A stretch of 64,000 nt of DNA from Lachnospiraceae bacterium (GCA_910576125.1 CAJTHM010000005.1:212779-276778); one strand, 5' to 3'. Positions 1-9,963 are shown, counted from the stretch's first letter. Notes: generated from the sequence alone by a model not told the origin. Program-made: numbers and translations.

Positions 1-71
1 CATACTTCCCTGTATTCGTAAATCAGCATTTTACACGTTCTTCTCACAGGTTTTATGTCACCTTTGCCCAT
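1..71 (-). CDS. 5' end of an unidentified gene running off the left edge
   Basis: A minus-strand frame opens with ATG at 71, or an internal in-frame ATG at 29, and stays open to base 1, about 23 codons. It encodes a basic stretch followed by MLIYEYREV. No good ribosome site precedes either start, and a hairpin lies just upstream. I do not recognise the protein. It may be the start of the next gene after darA, or a chance frame. Confidence 0.3.
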   Translation of the reverse strand, partial: MGKGDIKPVRRTCKMLIYEYREV

Positions 72-75
72 GACA

Positions 76-113
76 AAAGCACTTCCCTTTATCGGCATAA
101 AGAAAAGTGCTTT
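76..113. terminator. Hairpin terminator downstream of darA
   Basis: AAAGCACTT (76-84) pairs with AAGTGCTTT (105-113), and inside it CTTTAT (87-92) pairs with ATAAAG (97-102) around a CGGC loop. Read on the minus strand, the stem ends in a TTTTG run, so it fits as the intrinsic terminator of darA. A-rich sequence on the other side would let it work for plus-strand transcription too. Confidence 0.7.
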
Positions 114-137
114 ATCATAAAAAAATGAACGGAATAG

Positions 138-485
138 TCAGATTTTTTCATAATAGCAGGCATCTACCGCCATGATGACCGCTCCGCCCACCTCAATAGT
201 CTGTCGGATGCCTCCAACCCATACCGGCGCGTGCTGCATCCCCTGCGCCATGGCGTTATAAGGCACATCCACGTCCACCGAGATTCTCTCTCCGCATACA
301 GCCTTTATGACTTTCACCACTTCCTGCAGCTTTTCGTCCTCTGTACAGATCATGAGCGTGGAATTTCCTTTCTTCAGGAAACCTCCGGTCGAAGAAATTA
401 CAGTGGCCTGATATCCCTTGCTGTTCAAGGCGTCTGTCACGCGCTCCACATTGTCTCTCTCCACGATAGCATAAATCAGTTTCAT
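138..485 (-). CDS. darA: Cyclic-di-AMP receptor, DarA/PstA (PII-like)
   Basis: This 115-residue protein matches the DarA/PstA (YaaQ) family of PII-like trimers that bind cyclic-di-AMP in the cytoplasm of Firmicutes; the family is usually about 110 residues. The N-terminus MKLIYAIVER, the TGGFLKKGN segment (residues 33-41) and the EVGGA strand near residue 98 are family hallmarks, and the glycine-rich part forms the nucleotide pocket. The start at 485 has a strong GAGGAGG site. A hairpin terminator lies downstream. It is the only clear housekeeping-type gene in the window and probably marks the edge of conserved chromosome. The downstream effector of DarA is unsettled in this family. Confidence 0.9.
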   Translation of the reverse strand: MKLIYAIVERDNVERVTDALNSKGYQATVISSTGGFLKKGNSTLMICTEDEKLQEVVKVIKAVCGERISVDVDVPYNAMAQGMQHAPVWVGGIRQTIEVGGAVIMAVDACYYEKI

Positions 486-704
486 ATTCTTCCCTCCTCA
501 CACATGAATTTGTCACTGAAGCTGTCCCGCAGCGCCGGACTATATCTCATATTTCCATTTTAACACTTCCGGCCGAAAAAAGAAATCAGAATTTTTGACA
601 GACAGATACTCCTTCCTCCTGTTTCATCGCCATAAATATACCATACATTCCTAAACTTTCTGCACATCCCCTGACATTTCCGTAAATTTGCCAGCATCCG
701 CCCA

Positions 705-3029
705 TTACTGCCGGAGTTTTATGGTATCCACAATCGACAGTTTCCGGATATTTCTGATCGGCCGCATGATGGCCAGCGCCGCAGACCCGAAACATAATAT
801 GACAATCAGCAGCAATGACCCGGCCGGAAGCTGCCAGGCTGTCCCCCATTTATCGGCAATCAGGAACCGGAACATCATCTTATTCAGCGGCAGGCCCAGG
901 ACGCATCCGGCGATACATCCCAATATCGCATAGGTGGCCGCTTCCGCGGCAATCATTTTGCAGAGCTGCCCGGCCCCCATGCCGATAGAGCGCATCACGC
1001 CGTACTGCCTTGTCCTGGCCGCCACGCTGGCATTCATGCTGTTGAAGATATTGAATACGGTAATCAGTGCAATGATAATCAGGAATCCGTAAATGAACAC
1101 GGCGCCCGTATAATAGGAGCTCTGAGCTTCCGAATTCGACAGCCTTTTATCGGACAGGAAGCTCTCCGGCGGAAGCAGGTTCCGTATCGCCGATACCGCC
1201 GCGTCGCCGCCGCTGCCTGCAAGCTGTATATCGACGGCCCTGTACCCCGCCGTTCCGATGCTCTCAGTAAACAGCCGTTCCGAGCCTATCATATAGCCCA
1301 GGCTCCCGGCCTCGCCGGAGACGTTGGCGGAAGAGAGGATTCCCGCGATTCTCACCTGCTTCTCCCCCACAGGCGCATGAAGCGTCACAACATCCCCCAC
1401 TTTCCAGTCCATGCCGTCCCGATAGGAGACCAGGACGTCCCCGGCCCCGGCCGAAACAGCCTCAATCTCCCCCTCGTTCAATGCCTCCCGGGCCCATTTG
1501 AACTGATTTTCTTCATAGCTGACCAGAGTAACCGTGCCGCTCCCGGCATCCGAGGAGACGGATAATCCGCCGTATTCCATTCTTCCAAAGGCACGGTCTA
1601 CGCCCTCAATCGCTTTGATTTCCTCTATCAGGGAAGCCTCCAGCCCTGCAGGGGCCGTGACGGATACGTCTCCCGCAGACGGGGACAGCGCGGGCATCCC
1701 CTGATCCAGGAAGACCACCATCACCTGGAAAGCCAGGAACAGCATGATGCTGATGGCAAAGGAGCAGGTCATCAGGAACAGGTTCTTTTTTCCCGACAGG
1801 GCGTGGAACACGCCCATGCCTGTCTCAACACGGAACAGCTTCGTATCTGTGGCGCGCTTATTCTGCACAAGCTGCGAGCTGCCGCTGACCGCCGTCACAG
1901 GCGAGACCCTGGAAGCCTTTTTGGCGGGGGAAAGGGCCGCAAGGAGGACAATCAGGAAGCCCGACGCAACTCCCGCAAGAATGCTGGCGATGCTGAACTC
2001 AAACAGCGGAACCTCTGAAAACCTCTCTCCGCTGATGGATTTCAGCAGCAGGCAGGCCGCCCATGTCACAATCTGTCCGGCAAGCAGGCCCAGCGGAACG
2101 CCCCTGGCGCTCTGCCCCAGCCCCTGGAGGACCACAAAATGCCTTACCTGCTGCCGCGAGGCCCCAAGGCAGCGCAGCAGCCCGTAATCTTTCGTCCGCT
2201 CCAGCACATTGGTATGAAAACTTGCGGAGATCATGACCGTTCCCGCAACCAGGACGAGGAAGGCAAGAATCCCGGCGATCAGGTAGAGGGCCTGCATGAT
2301 ATTGCTCTCGCTTTGCCCCATCAGGCCCAGTAAAGCAGTATTCTCTGAAATCTGGCTGTCCGACAGGCCATACTGCTCCCTGATCTCCTTTATGGCTTCC
2401 CGGACGCGGGCCTCGTCCTTGAACTGGATGCGGTAGGTGGTGCCCTCTGACGCATTTTCATCCGCAATGGCAAGGAAGCCCTCTTCGCTCAACGCCATTC
2501 CGCAGATATCCGCTTTCAGCATGGAACCCATGTCCGCAAGGACGCCGGTGATCCGGTACTGCTTTTGCGCGCCGCCCGGAACCGTCACCGTCACTTCATC
2601 GCCAATGGACAGCCCCAGCTGCCTCATGGCGTTTTCATTCAGCAGCGCCTCGTCCGGCAGTGCCGGATATGTGCCGTCAATCATGTCCATTTCGGTCAGC
2701 GCGTCCATGGTCTCTTCATTTGCCCCCACGAAACTGACGGCCTTACCCTCCAGCGTCCCCGCGCTGCCCTGGTAGACCCATCCCGACAAGGCCACGTCGA
2801 TCCTTGCCGACACCAGCTCTGCCGTCTCTTCCCCCACGGCATGGAGGGCGGCGTGGTATTCACCGTTTGTCTTGATAAAATAGTTCTTCTGGGAGCGCAC
2901 CGCCATGTCCGCCATGCTGAAGATCGCCATCACAAGGCACACGGAGAGCGTGATGCACAGTACGGAGATCCGGTTGTTTTTGCGGTGGATTCTTTCATAC
3001 CGGGGTATCAGTCCAAGATAGCTTTTCAT
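705..3029 (-). CDS. FtsX/MacB-type ABC transporter permease (774 aa)
   Basis: This is an integral membrane permease of the FtsX superfamily, last gene of a minus-strand operon of regulator, kinase, ATPase and permease. One membrane helix sits at about residues 21-45, followed by an extracytoplasmic domain. A first FtsX domain lies at about 245-375, with the cytoplasmic segment YGLLRCLGAS. A second helix and extracellular domain start near 418, and a second FtsX domain at the C-terminus has YGVMRSIGMG. This two-halved layout is common in Firmicutes peptide-resistance and lipoprotein-export transporters. Its ATG overlaps the ATPase stop (ATGA), so the two are translationally coupled. The substrate is unknown; regulator linkage suggests antimicrobial peptides. 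Confidence 0.85.
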   Translation of the reverse strand: MKSYLGLIPRYERIHRKNNRISVLCITLSVCLVMAIFSMADMAVRSQKNYFIKTNGEYHAALHAVGEETAELVSARIDVALSGWVYQGSAGTLEGKAVSFVGANEETMDALTEMDMIDGTYPALPDEALLNENAMRQLGLSIGDEVTVTVPGGAQKQYRITGVLADMGSMLKADICGMALSEEGFLAIADENASEGTTYRIQFKDEARVREAIKEIREQYGLSDSQISENTALLGLMGQSESNIMQALYLIAGILAFLVLVAGTVMISASFHTNVLERTKDYGLLRCLGASRQQVRHFVVLQGLGQSARGVPLGLLAGQIVTWAACLLLKSISGERFSEVPLFEFSIASILAGVASGFLIVLLAALSPAKKASRVSPVTAVSGSSQLVQNKRATDTKLFRVETGMGVFHALSGKKNLFLMTCSFAISIMLFLAFQVMVVFLDQGMPALSPSAGDVSVTAPAGLEASLIEEIKAIEGVDRAFGRMEYGGLSVSSDAGSGTVTLVSYEENQFKWAREALNEGEIEAVSAGAGDVLVSYRDGMDWKVGDVVTLHAPVGEKQVRIAGILSSANVSGEAGSLGYMIGSERLFTESIGTAGYRAVDIQLAGSGGDAAVSAIRNLLPPESFLSDKRLSNSEAQSSYYTGAVFIYGFLIIIALITVFNIFNSMNASVAARTRQYGVMRSIGMGAGQLCKMIAAEAATYAILGCIAGCVLGLPLNKMMFRFLIADKWGTAWQLPAGSLLLIVILCFGSAALAIMRPIRNIRKLSIVDTIKLRQ

Positions 3030-3706
3030 CTCGCCACCCCCAAATCCTTTAATCTGCCGTCCGTCATGCGCAGCACCCTGTCCGACGCGTCCGCGTGGTT
3101 CTCATTGTGGGTGATCATCAGTATTGTCTGCCTGTATTTTGCCGACATGGATTTCAGCAGAGCGATGACCTCCTGGCTGTTCCTGGAATCCAGGTTTCCG
3201 GTAGGCTCATCCGCCATGATAATCGCGGGCCGGGCGGCCAGCGCCCTCCCGATTGCCACCCTCTGCTGCTGGCCGCCGGAAAGCTCACTTGGGAGGTGCT
3301 TTCTGCGCTCCTTTAAGCCCAGGATCCCCAGAAGCTCCTCCACGTACCTCTGGTCCGGCTTCTGGTAATCCAGCAGCAGAGGGAATGTGATGTTCTGCTC
3401 TACATTCAATTCCGGAATCAGGTTAAAGGACTGGAAGATAAACCCGATATTCTGGCGGCGGAATACTGTAAGCTTCTTTTCGGGCATGGAAAAAATGTCC
3501 TTTCCGTCAATCAGCACTTTCCCGGAGGTGGGATTGTCCAGGGCTCCCACCACATTTAGAAGCGTGCTCTTCCCGGAGCCTGATTCGCCTACTATCGCGA
3601 TGAATTCCCCTTTGCTCACGGTAAACGAGACCTTGTCCAGAGCCCGGACTTCCGCTTCTCCCTTTCCGTAAATTTTACACAGATTCTGTACTTCAAGAAT
3701 GTTCAT
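3026..3706 (-). CDS. ABC transporter ATP-binding protein, MacB/LolD type
   Basis: This 226-residue ATPase carries Walker A GESGSGKST (40-48), a Q-loop at Gln92, signature LSGGQQQR (142-149) and Walker B IIMADE (162-167). A conserved FRRQNIGFIFQSFNLIPEL segment is typical of the MacB/LolD/Bce class that partners FtsX permeases. It overlaps the downstream permease by 4 bp and lies about 190 bp after the kinase gene. It should power the 774-residue permease from the cytoplasmic side. Such pairs usually act by mechanotransmission rather than classical translocation. The assignment is firm; the substrate is not known. Confidence 0.93.
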   Translation of the reverse strand: MNILEVQNLCKIYGKGEAEVRALDKVSFTVSKGEFIAIVGESGSGKSTLLNVVGALDNPTSGKVLIDGKDIFSMPEKKLTVFRRQNIGFIFQSFNLIPELNVEQNITFPLLLDYQKPDQRYVEELLGILGLKERRKHLPSELSGGQQQRVAIGRALAARPAIIMADEPTGNLDSRNSQEVIALLKSMSAKYRQTILMITHNENHADASDRVLRMTDGRLKDLGVAR

Positions 3707-3893
3707 ACCTGCTCCTATCCGCCCGCTCCGGCGGGCATTTTATTCATGCGGGAAGAGCCGCTTCTCCCGCGGCGCTTCCATGTGAGACCCGGAATTTCCC
3801 AGACGGCGCGTTTTGGCATCTTGGAGATTCTTCTTACACTATATCCCATGTGTCTTACTTTCACATGAATTTCATCTTACTATGTTGTAAGAT

Positions 3894-5129
3894 TTACTCT
3901 TTTGCAGGATGGAAAAAGCTCAGTACAAATCTGCTGCCCAGGCCGACCCTGCTGGTTACGGATATCGTCCCCTGGTGGGCCTCCGCAATCGACTTTGCCA
4001 GCGGCAGCCCCAGGCCGATTCCGTGGGTATCCTGGGAATAGCGGCTCCGGTAAAACCGCTTGAAGATATTATGGATATCCTCCGGGTGGATTCCTTTCCC
4101 ATTGTCCTCCACCACAATATTTGTAAGCAGAGGTGTCCGCTCCCAGCTGACCACCACTTTCCCGCCCCGCCGGGTATGTTCCAGCGCATTCTTCACCAGA
4201 TTTCCCAGGGCCTCCGACATCCAGAGGGCATCGCAATAAAAATAAGCATCGCTGTCCCCGGACAGCAGGATTTCTTTTGATTCCCGGGCGGCCAGGGTCT
4301 CGAAGCGCTCCGTCACATCCCGCAGGAGCATTTCGATATTTTCATCCGCCTTTTCCATTCTGACCGTGCCCGCGTCCAATCTGGCTATTTTCAGCAGCGT
4401 GTAGACCACATCCTCCACCCGGCGTATCTCCCGCATGGATTTCCGGCTAAACTCCTGAATCGTCTTCCTGTCCGCGCCCTCCTGGGCCATGATCTCATCA
4501 TACATCTTAAGCGCGGCCAGGGGCGTCTTAAGCTGGTGGGACACATCCGAGATCATATCCTGCAAAAAGACGCGCGTCTGCTTCTCATGCTCCGCCTGGG
4601 CGGAAAGGATGGTGGCAAGCTCATTGACCCTGTGGAACAGGCTGTACCAGTCCCCGGTCTCCTCACTGTCGATGCGCTGGTCCGTATCTCCCTCCAGGAA
4701 CCGGGTAATCACCATATCCGCCTCTGCGATCACCTTTCCCTGTCTCCGGATATAAATCCAGACTGTCAGGAAAGCAGACGAAAAAACGATAGAAAGCATA
4801 CCGCCAAGCATAACGGCGGTACGCTTCCGATAAGAGCGGACAGCGGGAATCAGTCCGGAATCAGTGTCTTCATGGTAACCTGCCCCCTGCAGGGCCTGCT
4901 TTCCAGCCTCCAGGTCAGAGTCCGTTTTGTCTTTCGTAAACGCGGATGCCACATTTGTGTCCGGGTGGTTCACCAGATATCCCGCTGTTTCATAATCATG
5001 CTCCACCATTGCTCTCTGGAACTCTTTCGCCATGTGTGATAAGAGGATGGCTGAACCCGCAGCCCCGGCCAGGCAGATGGCAAGAAGCCAGCACAGCATT
5101 TTCCTTGTCTCTTTTCCCATTCTTTTCAT
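3894..5129 (-). CDS. Sensor histidine kinase with extracellular sensor domain
   Basis: This 411-residue kinase has a first membrane helix at about 12-32, an extracellular domain at 33-105, and a second helix at 108-128. A HAMP-like linker follows, then a HisKA domain with His198 in SDVSHQLKTPL, and a C-terminal HATPase with an N-box around NLVKNALEH and a DNGKGI G-box. A periplasmic-type loop of about 70 residues distinguishes it from the Bce-like kinases in this window, which have almost no loop. It follows its response regulator by 84 bp and precedes an ABC transporter, so it probably senses the compound that transporter handles. An AGGAGG lies about 13 bp before the chosen ATG, slightly far. 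Confidence 0.9.
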   Translation of the reverse strand: MKRMGKETRKMLCWLLAICLAGAAGSAILLSHMAKEFQRAMVEHDYETAGYLVNHPDTNVASAFTKDKTDSDLEAGKQALQGAGYHEDTDSGLIPAVRSYRKRTAVMLGGMLSIVFSSAFLTVWIYIRRQGKVIAEADMVITRFLEGDTDQRIDSEETGDWYSLFHRVNELATILSAQAEHEKQTRVFLQDMISDVSHQLKTPLAALKMYDEIMAQEGADRKTIQEFSRKSMREIRRVEDVVYTLLKIARLDAGTVRMEKADENIEMLLRDVTERFETLAARESKEILLSGDSDAYFYCDALWMSEALGNLVKNALEHTRRGGKVVVSWERTPLLTNIVVEDNGKGIHPEDIHNIFKRFYRSRYSQDTHGIGLGLPLAKSIAEAHQGTISVTSRVGLGSRFVLSFFHPAKE

Positions 5130-5213
5130 ACTGTCTGTTATCCCTCCTGAAGAATGTGTTATACAATTGGAATCTCCAGACCACCTGTCATGGGGCTTTA
5201 GCTGCCTTTCAGC

Positions 5214-5927
5214 TCAGATGCCCGATTCCGTCTCGCGCTCCTCCCCTGCCCATTTATATCCGAACCCGATTTCTGTCAGGAGCTTCGCGGGGGCATTGGG
5301 ATTGTCTTCGATTTTCCTCCGCAGCCTGCGGATATAGACAGAAAGGGTATTGTCATCCACATAGCTGCCGTTCCCATCCCAAAGGCGGTCTAAGATCAGC
5401 TCCCGTGGCAGGATTCGATCCGGATTCTGCAAAAAAAGGCAGAGCAGCTTGTATTCCACCAATGTCAGAGGCACTTCTGCCTCCCCTTTCCAGCAGATAC
5501 GCTCCGACATATCTATCCTGATTCCATTGGATGCCAAAATCATGTCGCTTTTCGAAAACTGCGTGGAGCGGCGCAGCAATGCGTTGATTCTCGAAAGGAC
5601 CTCCCCCAGTCGAAAGGGCTTTGTAATATAGTCGTCCCCGCCCATGTCCAGTCCCTTTACGATGCTGATTTCCTCATCCGAAGCGGTCAGGAAAATCATC
5701 GGGACGGCGGAAGTCCTCCGCACTTCCCTACAGATATCAAAGCCCATCCCGTCCGGCAGCGTCACATCCAGCAGCAAAAGGTCATACCGGCCTGCCTGGA
5801 AGAATCGATACGCCTCCTCTACGGTACGGGCATTGTCCACCAGGAAGTCATTCTTCTCCAAAGTATATTTCAGGCCCTCTATCAGGCTTAAATCATCCTC
5901 TACATATAATATCTTTTTGTCTTTCAT
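5214..5927 (-). CDS. OmpR-family response regulator
   Basis: This 237-residue regulator has a receiver domain with an acidic pair around residues 10-12, phosphoacceptor Asp54 in LLLDVTLPDG, the switch Thr in FLTAS and Lys103 in ITKPF. A winged-helix DNA-binding domain follows, ending in the family hallmark IGFGYKW. It is first in a minus-strand operon with a kinase, ATPase and FtsX permease and probably controls that operon. Its promoter (P1, about 6048-6076) shares sequence and spacing with the promoter of a distant LytTR operon at 37.6 kb. The start has a GGGGGATGG site. Confidence 0.92.
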   Translation of the reverse strand: MKDKKILYVEDDLSLIEGLKYTLEKNDFLVDNARTVEEAYRFFQAGRYDLLLLDVTLPDGMGFDICREVRRTSAVPMIFLTASDEEISIVKGLDMGGDDYITKPFRLGEVLSRINALLRRSTQFSKSDMILASNGIRIDMSERICWKGEAEVPLTLVEYKLLCLFLQNPDRILPRELILDRLWDGNGSYVDDNTLSVYIRRLRRKIEDNPNAPAKLLTEIGFGYKWAGEERETESGI

Positions 5928-6047
5928 TTCTAACCATCCCCCGGATGCCCCGCAATTTCTATGCGGCAGCCTTTACAGACTCTTTTTCGGTTGCGAAGTT
6001 GCAGTGCCAGAGCAGAAGCTTATGCCGCTGCCATAAATAAATAATTT

Positions 6048-6102
6048 ATTATAACCTACCCTAAGCAGCAAAACAACACCGTTTCTGCGAAATGCTTATC
6101 TG
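6048..6102 (-). promoter_or_regulatory. Promoter P1 with upstream conserved block
   Basis: Reading the minus strand, TTGTTT (6076-6071), a 17-bp spacer and TATAAT (6053-6048) form a promoter for the regulator gene starting at 5927. Twelve bases upstream of the -35 lies CAGATAAGCATTTC (6102-6089). The same block, one base different and at exactly the same distance from an identical -35 and -10, precedes the LytTR operon at 37.6 kb. The block is a candidate activator or repressor site. Confidence 0.7.
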
Positions 6103-6175
6103 ATGCAGCGAAAGGGTTTCGTCTTTCTTCATTTAAGTATAAAAATCTGATTTTTAAGAAAATTTTTTACGCAGT

Positions 6176-6205
6176 GAGATTTCTGTGACATTTTTATGTT
6201 ATCTT
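6176..6205 (+). promoter_or_regulatory. Site A: 17-bp operator plus -10 box
   Basis: GAGATTTCTGTGACATT (6176-6192) is followed after 7 bp by TATCTT (6200-6205). It matches three other sites (9823, 15765, and 45694 on the minus strand) in sequence and in the 7-bp distance to the -10. The two half-sites repeat with an 11-bp period, about one helical turn, as expected for an OmpR-type regulator. It sits just before the regulator gene at 6229, implying autoregulation. No consensus -35 is visible, so activation would be needed. Confidence 0.7.
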
Positions 6206-6228
6206 ATAAGGAGAAAGGAAGTGAAGCT

Positions 6229-6912
6229 ATGCGGCTCTTAGTAGTTGAGGACGATCGTCTTTTGAACAATACACTTTGCTACAATCTTTCCGCAGTCGGT
6301 TATACTGTGGATGCCGCTATGACAAAGACAGCGGCAGTATCTTTCTGCGAGACACAGGACTATGATTTGATTGTTTTGGATGTCAGCCTGCCTGACGGAA
6401 ACGGGTTTGATTTATGTGAGATGATCAAGGAGCGCCGTCCTGATACTGCGGTAATCTTTCTGACAGCAAACGACATGGAGCGCGATATGCTGAAAGGATT
6501 TGAGTTGGGTGCAGATGATTATGTAACAAAGCCGTTCCCTATCAGTGTATTCCGCAAAAAGGTGTCGGCACTGCTGGCCCGCATCCGGAAGCAGACAGGC
6601 GGCGATTGCTATACGGACGGTACGCTGTCCATCAATTTTTCAGAACTGACCGCCACTCTCGCAGGAGATTCAATTATTTTCACGCCAATGGAATATCGCT
6701 TGCTTAAGGTGTTGGTGAGAAATCCGCAGATTGTTTTGACAAGACAGGTGCTTCTTGAAAGACTGTGGGATGCAGACGAAAACTTTGTGGATGAGCACGC
6801 TTTGACCGTTGCAATCAGCCGTATCCGGGGAAAGATTGAGATAAACGACCTGCAATATATCAAAACTGTCTATGGCATGGGCTATATGTGGATTGGAGGG
6901 CTGAAAAAGTGA
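6229..6912 (+). CDS. OmpR-family response regulator, Bce-like module
   Basis: This 227-residue regulator has Asp51 in IVLDVSLPDG as phosphoacceptor, Lys101 in VTKPF and a C-terminal winged helix ending YGMGYMW. I chose the ATG at 6229 because GGAGAAAGGAAG precedes it; the frame opens earlier at 6196, but that would overlap the -10 of site A. It overlaps the kinase gene by 4 bp. It is a paralogue of the regulator at 46779-47468: both share the QIVLTRQ/QILTRQ and ERLWDA(D/E)ENFVDEH-type segments. By analogy it should control the FtsX transporter at 15.8-19.1 kb. Confidence 0.93.
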   Translation: MRLLVVEDDRLLNNTLCYNLSAVGYTVDAAMTKTAAVSFCETQDYDLIVLDVSLPDGNGFDLCEMIKERRPDTAVIFLTANDMERDMLKGFELGADDYVTKPFPISVFRKKVSALLARIRKQTGGDCYTDGTLSINFSELTATLAGDSIIFTPMEYRLLKVLVRNPQIVLTRQVLLERLWDADENFVDEHALTVAISRIRGKIEINDLQYIKTVYGMGYMWIGGLKK

Positions 6913-7940
6913 ATGCCAGCAGACTTTCCATCAACCGTGCCTGTGCGCTTTGCGCTACTTTTTTAGGCATAATCTCTATTGCTGCTATCGTTGCAGCGTT
7001 TCTCTTAACAAAAAATTTGGCGGTCGTGTGGCTGGGGTTACTGTTCGTTGTGCTGGTGTTTGCCGGTGTTGTCGCTTTTGTGGCCTTTCTCCGCCACAAA
7101 CTGGTTTTATTCTCGGACAACCTGTGTCGGACAATGGATGATATGCTGAATGAATCGGCTGCACCGCCGCAAAACTATGAGGAAGAAAATCTGTTTTACA
7201 AAATCAATCACCGGCTGACGCGCCTGTATGAAGTCCTGCGGGAGAACCAGGAGAGCATAGCAAAAGAACGTGCCAACCTGCAGGAATTGATTTCCGACAT
7301 ATCCCATCAGGTAAAAACGCCCATTGCCAATCTCCAGATGGTGAATGCCACGCTGCTGGAACAGCCTATGCCAGAGGAAAAACGGCAGGAGTTTTTAATG
7401 GCATCCAGCGGCCAGCTCGAAAAGCTGGACTTTCTCATGCAGGCTATGATAAAAACCTCTCGTCTGGAAACCGGCATCATTTCACTGGATAGAAAGATGC
7501 AGCCTCTTTATGATACTCTGGCGGCAGCGTTGGGCGGCATTCTGCTGAACGCTGAAAGGAAGAATATTCATGTCAACGTAGCTTGTCCGGCAGATATAGT
7601 GCTGGCCCACGACAGGAAATGGACAAGTGAAGCCCTGTTCAACATTCTGGACAATGCGGTGAAGTACACCTCGGCAGGCGGAGATATTCAGGTTTCTGTT
7701 CAAAGTTGGGAGTTCTATGTAAAAGTAGATATAACTGACAGCGGCAAAGGGATAGCTGAGGGCAGACAGGGAATGATCTTCAAACGCTTTTACCGGGAAG
7801 AAGAAGTACACGACATTGAGGGCATCGGCATAGGACTGTACCTTGCCCGCGAGATTGTCACCATGCAGGGGGGCTACATCAAGGTTGCTTCGAAGGTGGG
7901 GGATGGCTCAACTTTTTCCGTATTTCTGCCTCATGGATGA
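6909..7940 (+). CDS. Intramembrane-sensing histidine kinase (BceS-like)
   Basis: This 343-residue kinase has two membrane helices (about 13-34 and 38-61) joined by only a few residues, so it has no extracellular sensor. That is the hallmark of BceS-type kinases, which take their signal from a partner ABC transporter. His133 lies in SDISHQVKTPI, and the HATPase domain has NILDNAVKY and DSGKGI. The GTG at 6909 overlaps the regulator stop, with GGAGG nine bases before it; the in-frame ATG at 6888 lies inside the regulator gene. Its paralogue at 46782 has the same layout, and there the ATPase gene follows directly. Here the transporter starts only at 15.8 kb. Confidence 0.92.
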   Translation: MNASRLSINRACALCATFLGIISIAAIVAAFLLTKNLAVVWLGLLFVVLVFAGVVAFVAFLRHKLVLFSDNLCRTMDDMLNESAAPPQNYEEENLFYKINHRLTRLYEVLRENQESIAKERANLQELISDISHQVKTPIANLQMVNATLLEQPMPEEKRQEFLMASSGQLEKLDFLMQAMIKTSRLETGIISLDRKMQPLYDTLAAALGGILLNAERKNIHVNVACPADIVLAHDRKWTSEALFNILDNAVKYTSAGGDIQVSVQSWEFYVKVDITDSGKGIAEGRQGMIFKRFYREEEVHDIEGIGIGLYLAREIVTMQGGYIKVASKVGDGSTFSVFLPHG

Positions 7941-7945
7941 ATGGA

Positions 7946-7976
7946 AAAGGGCAACCGATTTTCTCGGCTGCCCTTT
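7946..7976 (+). terminator. Hairpin after the kinase gene
   Basis: AAAGGGCA (7946-7953) pairs with TGCCCTTT (7969-7976), and inside it CCGA pairs with TCGG around a TTTTC loop. The stem follows the kinase stop directly. The sequence after it is only weakly T-rich, so it may be a terminator or a processing hairpin. Confidence 0.55.
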
Positions 7977-8914
<938 letters not shown>

Positions 8915-9009
8915 AAAGAACTTAGTGCGAATCATTTTAGTTTTTCGGGAGATTTCATCTTTTGGGTGAAATCCACCTTGACAAATGCTGATTGTGGAGG
9001 AATAGAATT

Positions 9010-9816
9010 ATGGAACAAAATCAAAACGGACGGGAAGAAATTGCGCAAATCATAGAGGAACATATTGATTTTATGACGAGAAGGTATCGTGAAACAGGGA
9101 GTGTATTCAAGAGCATTGTCGCAAGGATTGGATTTTTTCCGTATATGGAATGCCTCGGGAAAGTGCTGATGGATAAGAATTGGGATAGGCTGAACAACCT
9201 TATTTATCAGGAAAATTGTTTCAGAAGTTTGTGCTCTTTGATGTGTGGAGATACTCATTATTGGGCTTTTCTGGATATGTTGGATGCTCTTGCGGTGGGA
9301 AATATGAAAACACTGGATTTGCTTGTCCCCCATAAGACAGAACCGGTAACAAATATTTTTCCTGCATACAGACCTGCCACCAATATGCTGATCGGACTTT
9401 GGCGCAAGGACAGCAGCGTTTTGGATTATGCCGTTCCGAGGGCAAAAAAATTTGTGTCTGGAAAAAGACCGCAATGGGAACGGGCGGCAGTAGCTTATTT
9501 GCTTGCAGTGTACGATAAAAACCCGGAAGAAGCGGGAGTACAATTAGAACTTTTGTGTAAAGGAGTTATGCGGGCAGATTTTGACGCTGATACGGATAAA
9601 GTGCTTTTTGTGCCTGCACATGGATTATATCAGCTTGCCGCCTGTTTGTGGGACAAAGAGCTGTTTCAGCAGCTGCCTATGCCAAATCACAAGATTTTTT
9701 CCAAAGAATACGCTGTTTGGAGAAATACACATGAGATACAGCCAGAGTTATTTGTAAAATATCCTGAGCCGATGATTAACAGTATTTTGATAAATCCTGA
9801 AATAGAAATGTCTTAG
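9010..9816 (+). CDS. Uncharacterised helical protein, possibly an immunity protein
   Basis: This 268-residue protein is predicted soluble and largely alpha-helical, with no signal peptide or membrane segment. I chose the ATG at 9010 because GGAGG lies nine bases upstream; an earlier in-frame start at 8992 has none. I do not recognise it with confidence. The layout (helical N-terminal half, a segment WERAAVAYLLAVYDKNPEEAGVQLELL near the middle, and a C-terminal region rich in Leu, Phe and Tyr) recalls the Imm49 group of toxin-immunity proteins, which would fit the neighbouring CbrC-like gene. That link is a guess from memory of family shape. Confidence 0.65.
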   Translation: MEQNQNGREEIAQIIEEHIDFMTRRYRETGSVFKSIVARIGFFPYMECLGKVLMDKNWDRLNNLIYQENCFRSLCSLMCGDTHYWAFLDMLDALAVGNMKTLDLLVPHKTEPVTNIFPAYRPATNMLIGLWRKDSSVLDYAVPRAKKFVSGKRPQWERAAVAYLLAVYDKNPEEAGVQLELLCKGVMRADFDADTDKVLFVPAHGLYQLAACLWDKELFQQLPMPNHKIFSKEYAVWRNTHEIQPELFVKYPEPMINSILINPEIEMS

Positions 9817-9822
9817 GAGCAC

Positions 9823-9852
9823 GGCATTTCTGTGACAATTGGCCGTAATGAT
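9823..9852 (+). promoter_or_regulatory. Site B: orphan copy of the 17-bp operator
   Basis: GGCATTTCTGTGACAAT (9823-9839), then 7 bp, then AATGAT (9847-9852). The match to site C at 15765 extends further, through a shared TTGGC and ATGATAGC and on to an ATCACAGA tract. In site C this is followed by an ABC ATPase gene. Here it is followed by gene fragments, so it is probably a leftover or duplicated promoter. Confidence 0.6.
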
Positions 9853-9963
9853 AGCAGAATCACAGAGAAATCGAAGTTTTTTATGAAGCAGGGGAAAATA
9901 AATCAGAGAGTTTAAAATGGCATGATTATTTCGCTCCAACAAAATACAACAGGAGATGATTTT

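Noticed and set aside
231..563. Plus-strand ORF over darA
   Set aside because: It lies opposite a clear gene, has no ribosome site and resembles no protein.
672..688. GACATTTCCGTAAATTT as a fifth operator
   Set aside because: It has several mismatches, no -10 at the right distance, and lies downstream of an operon end.
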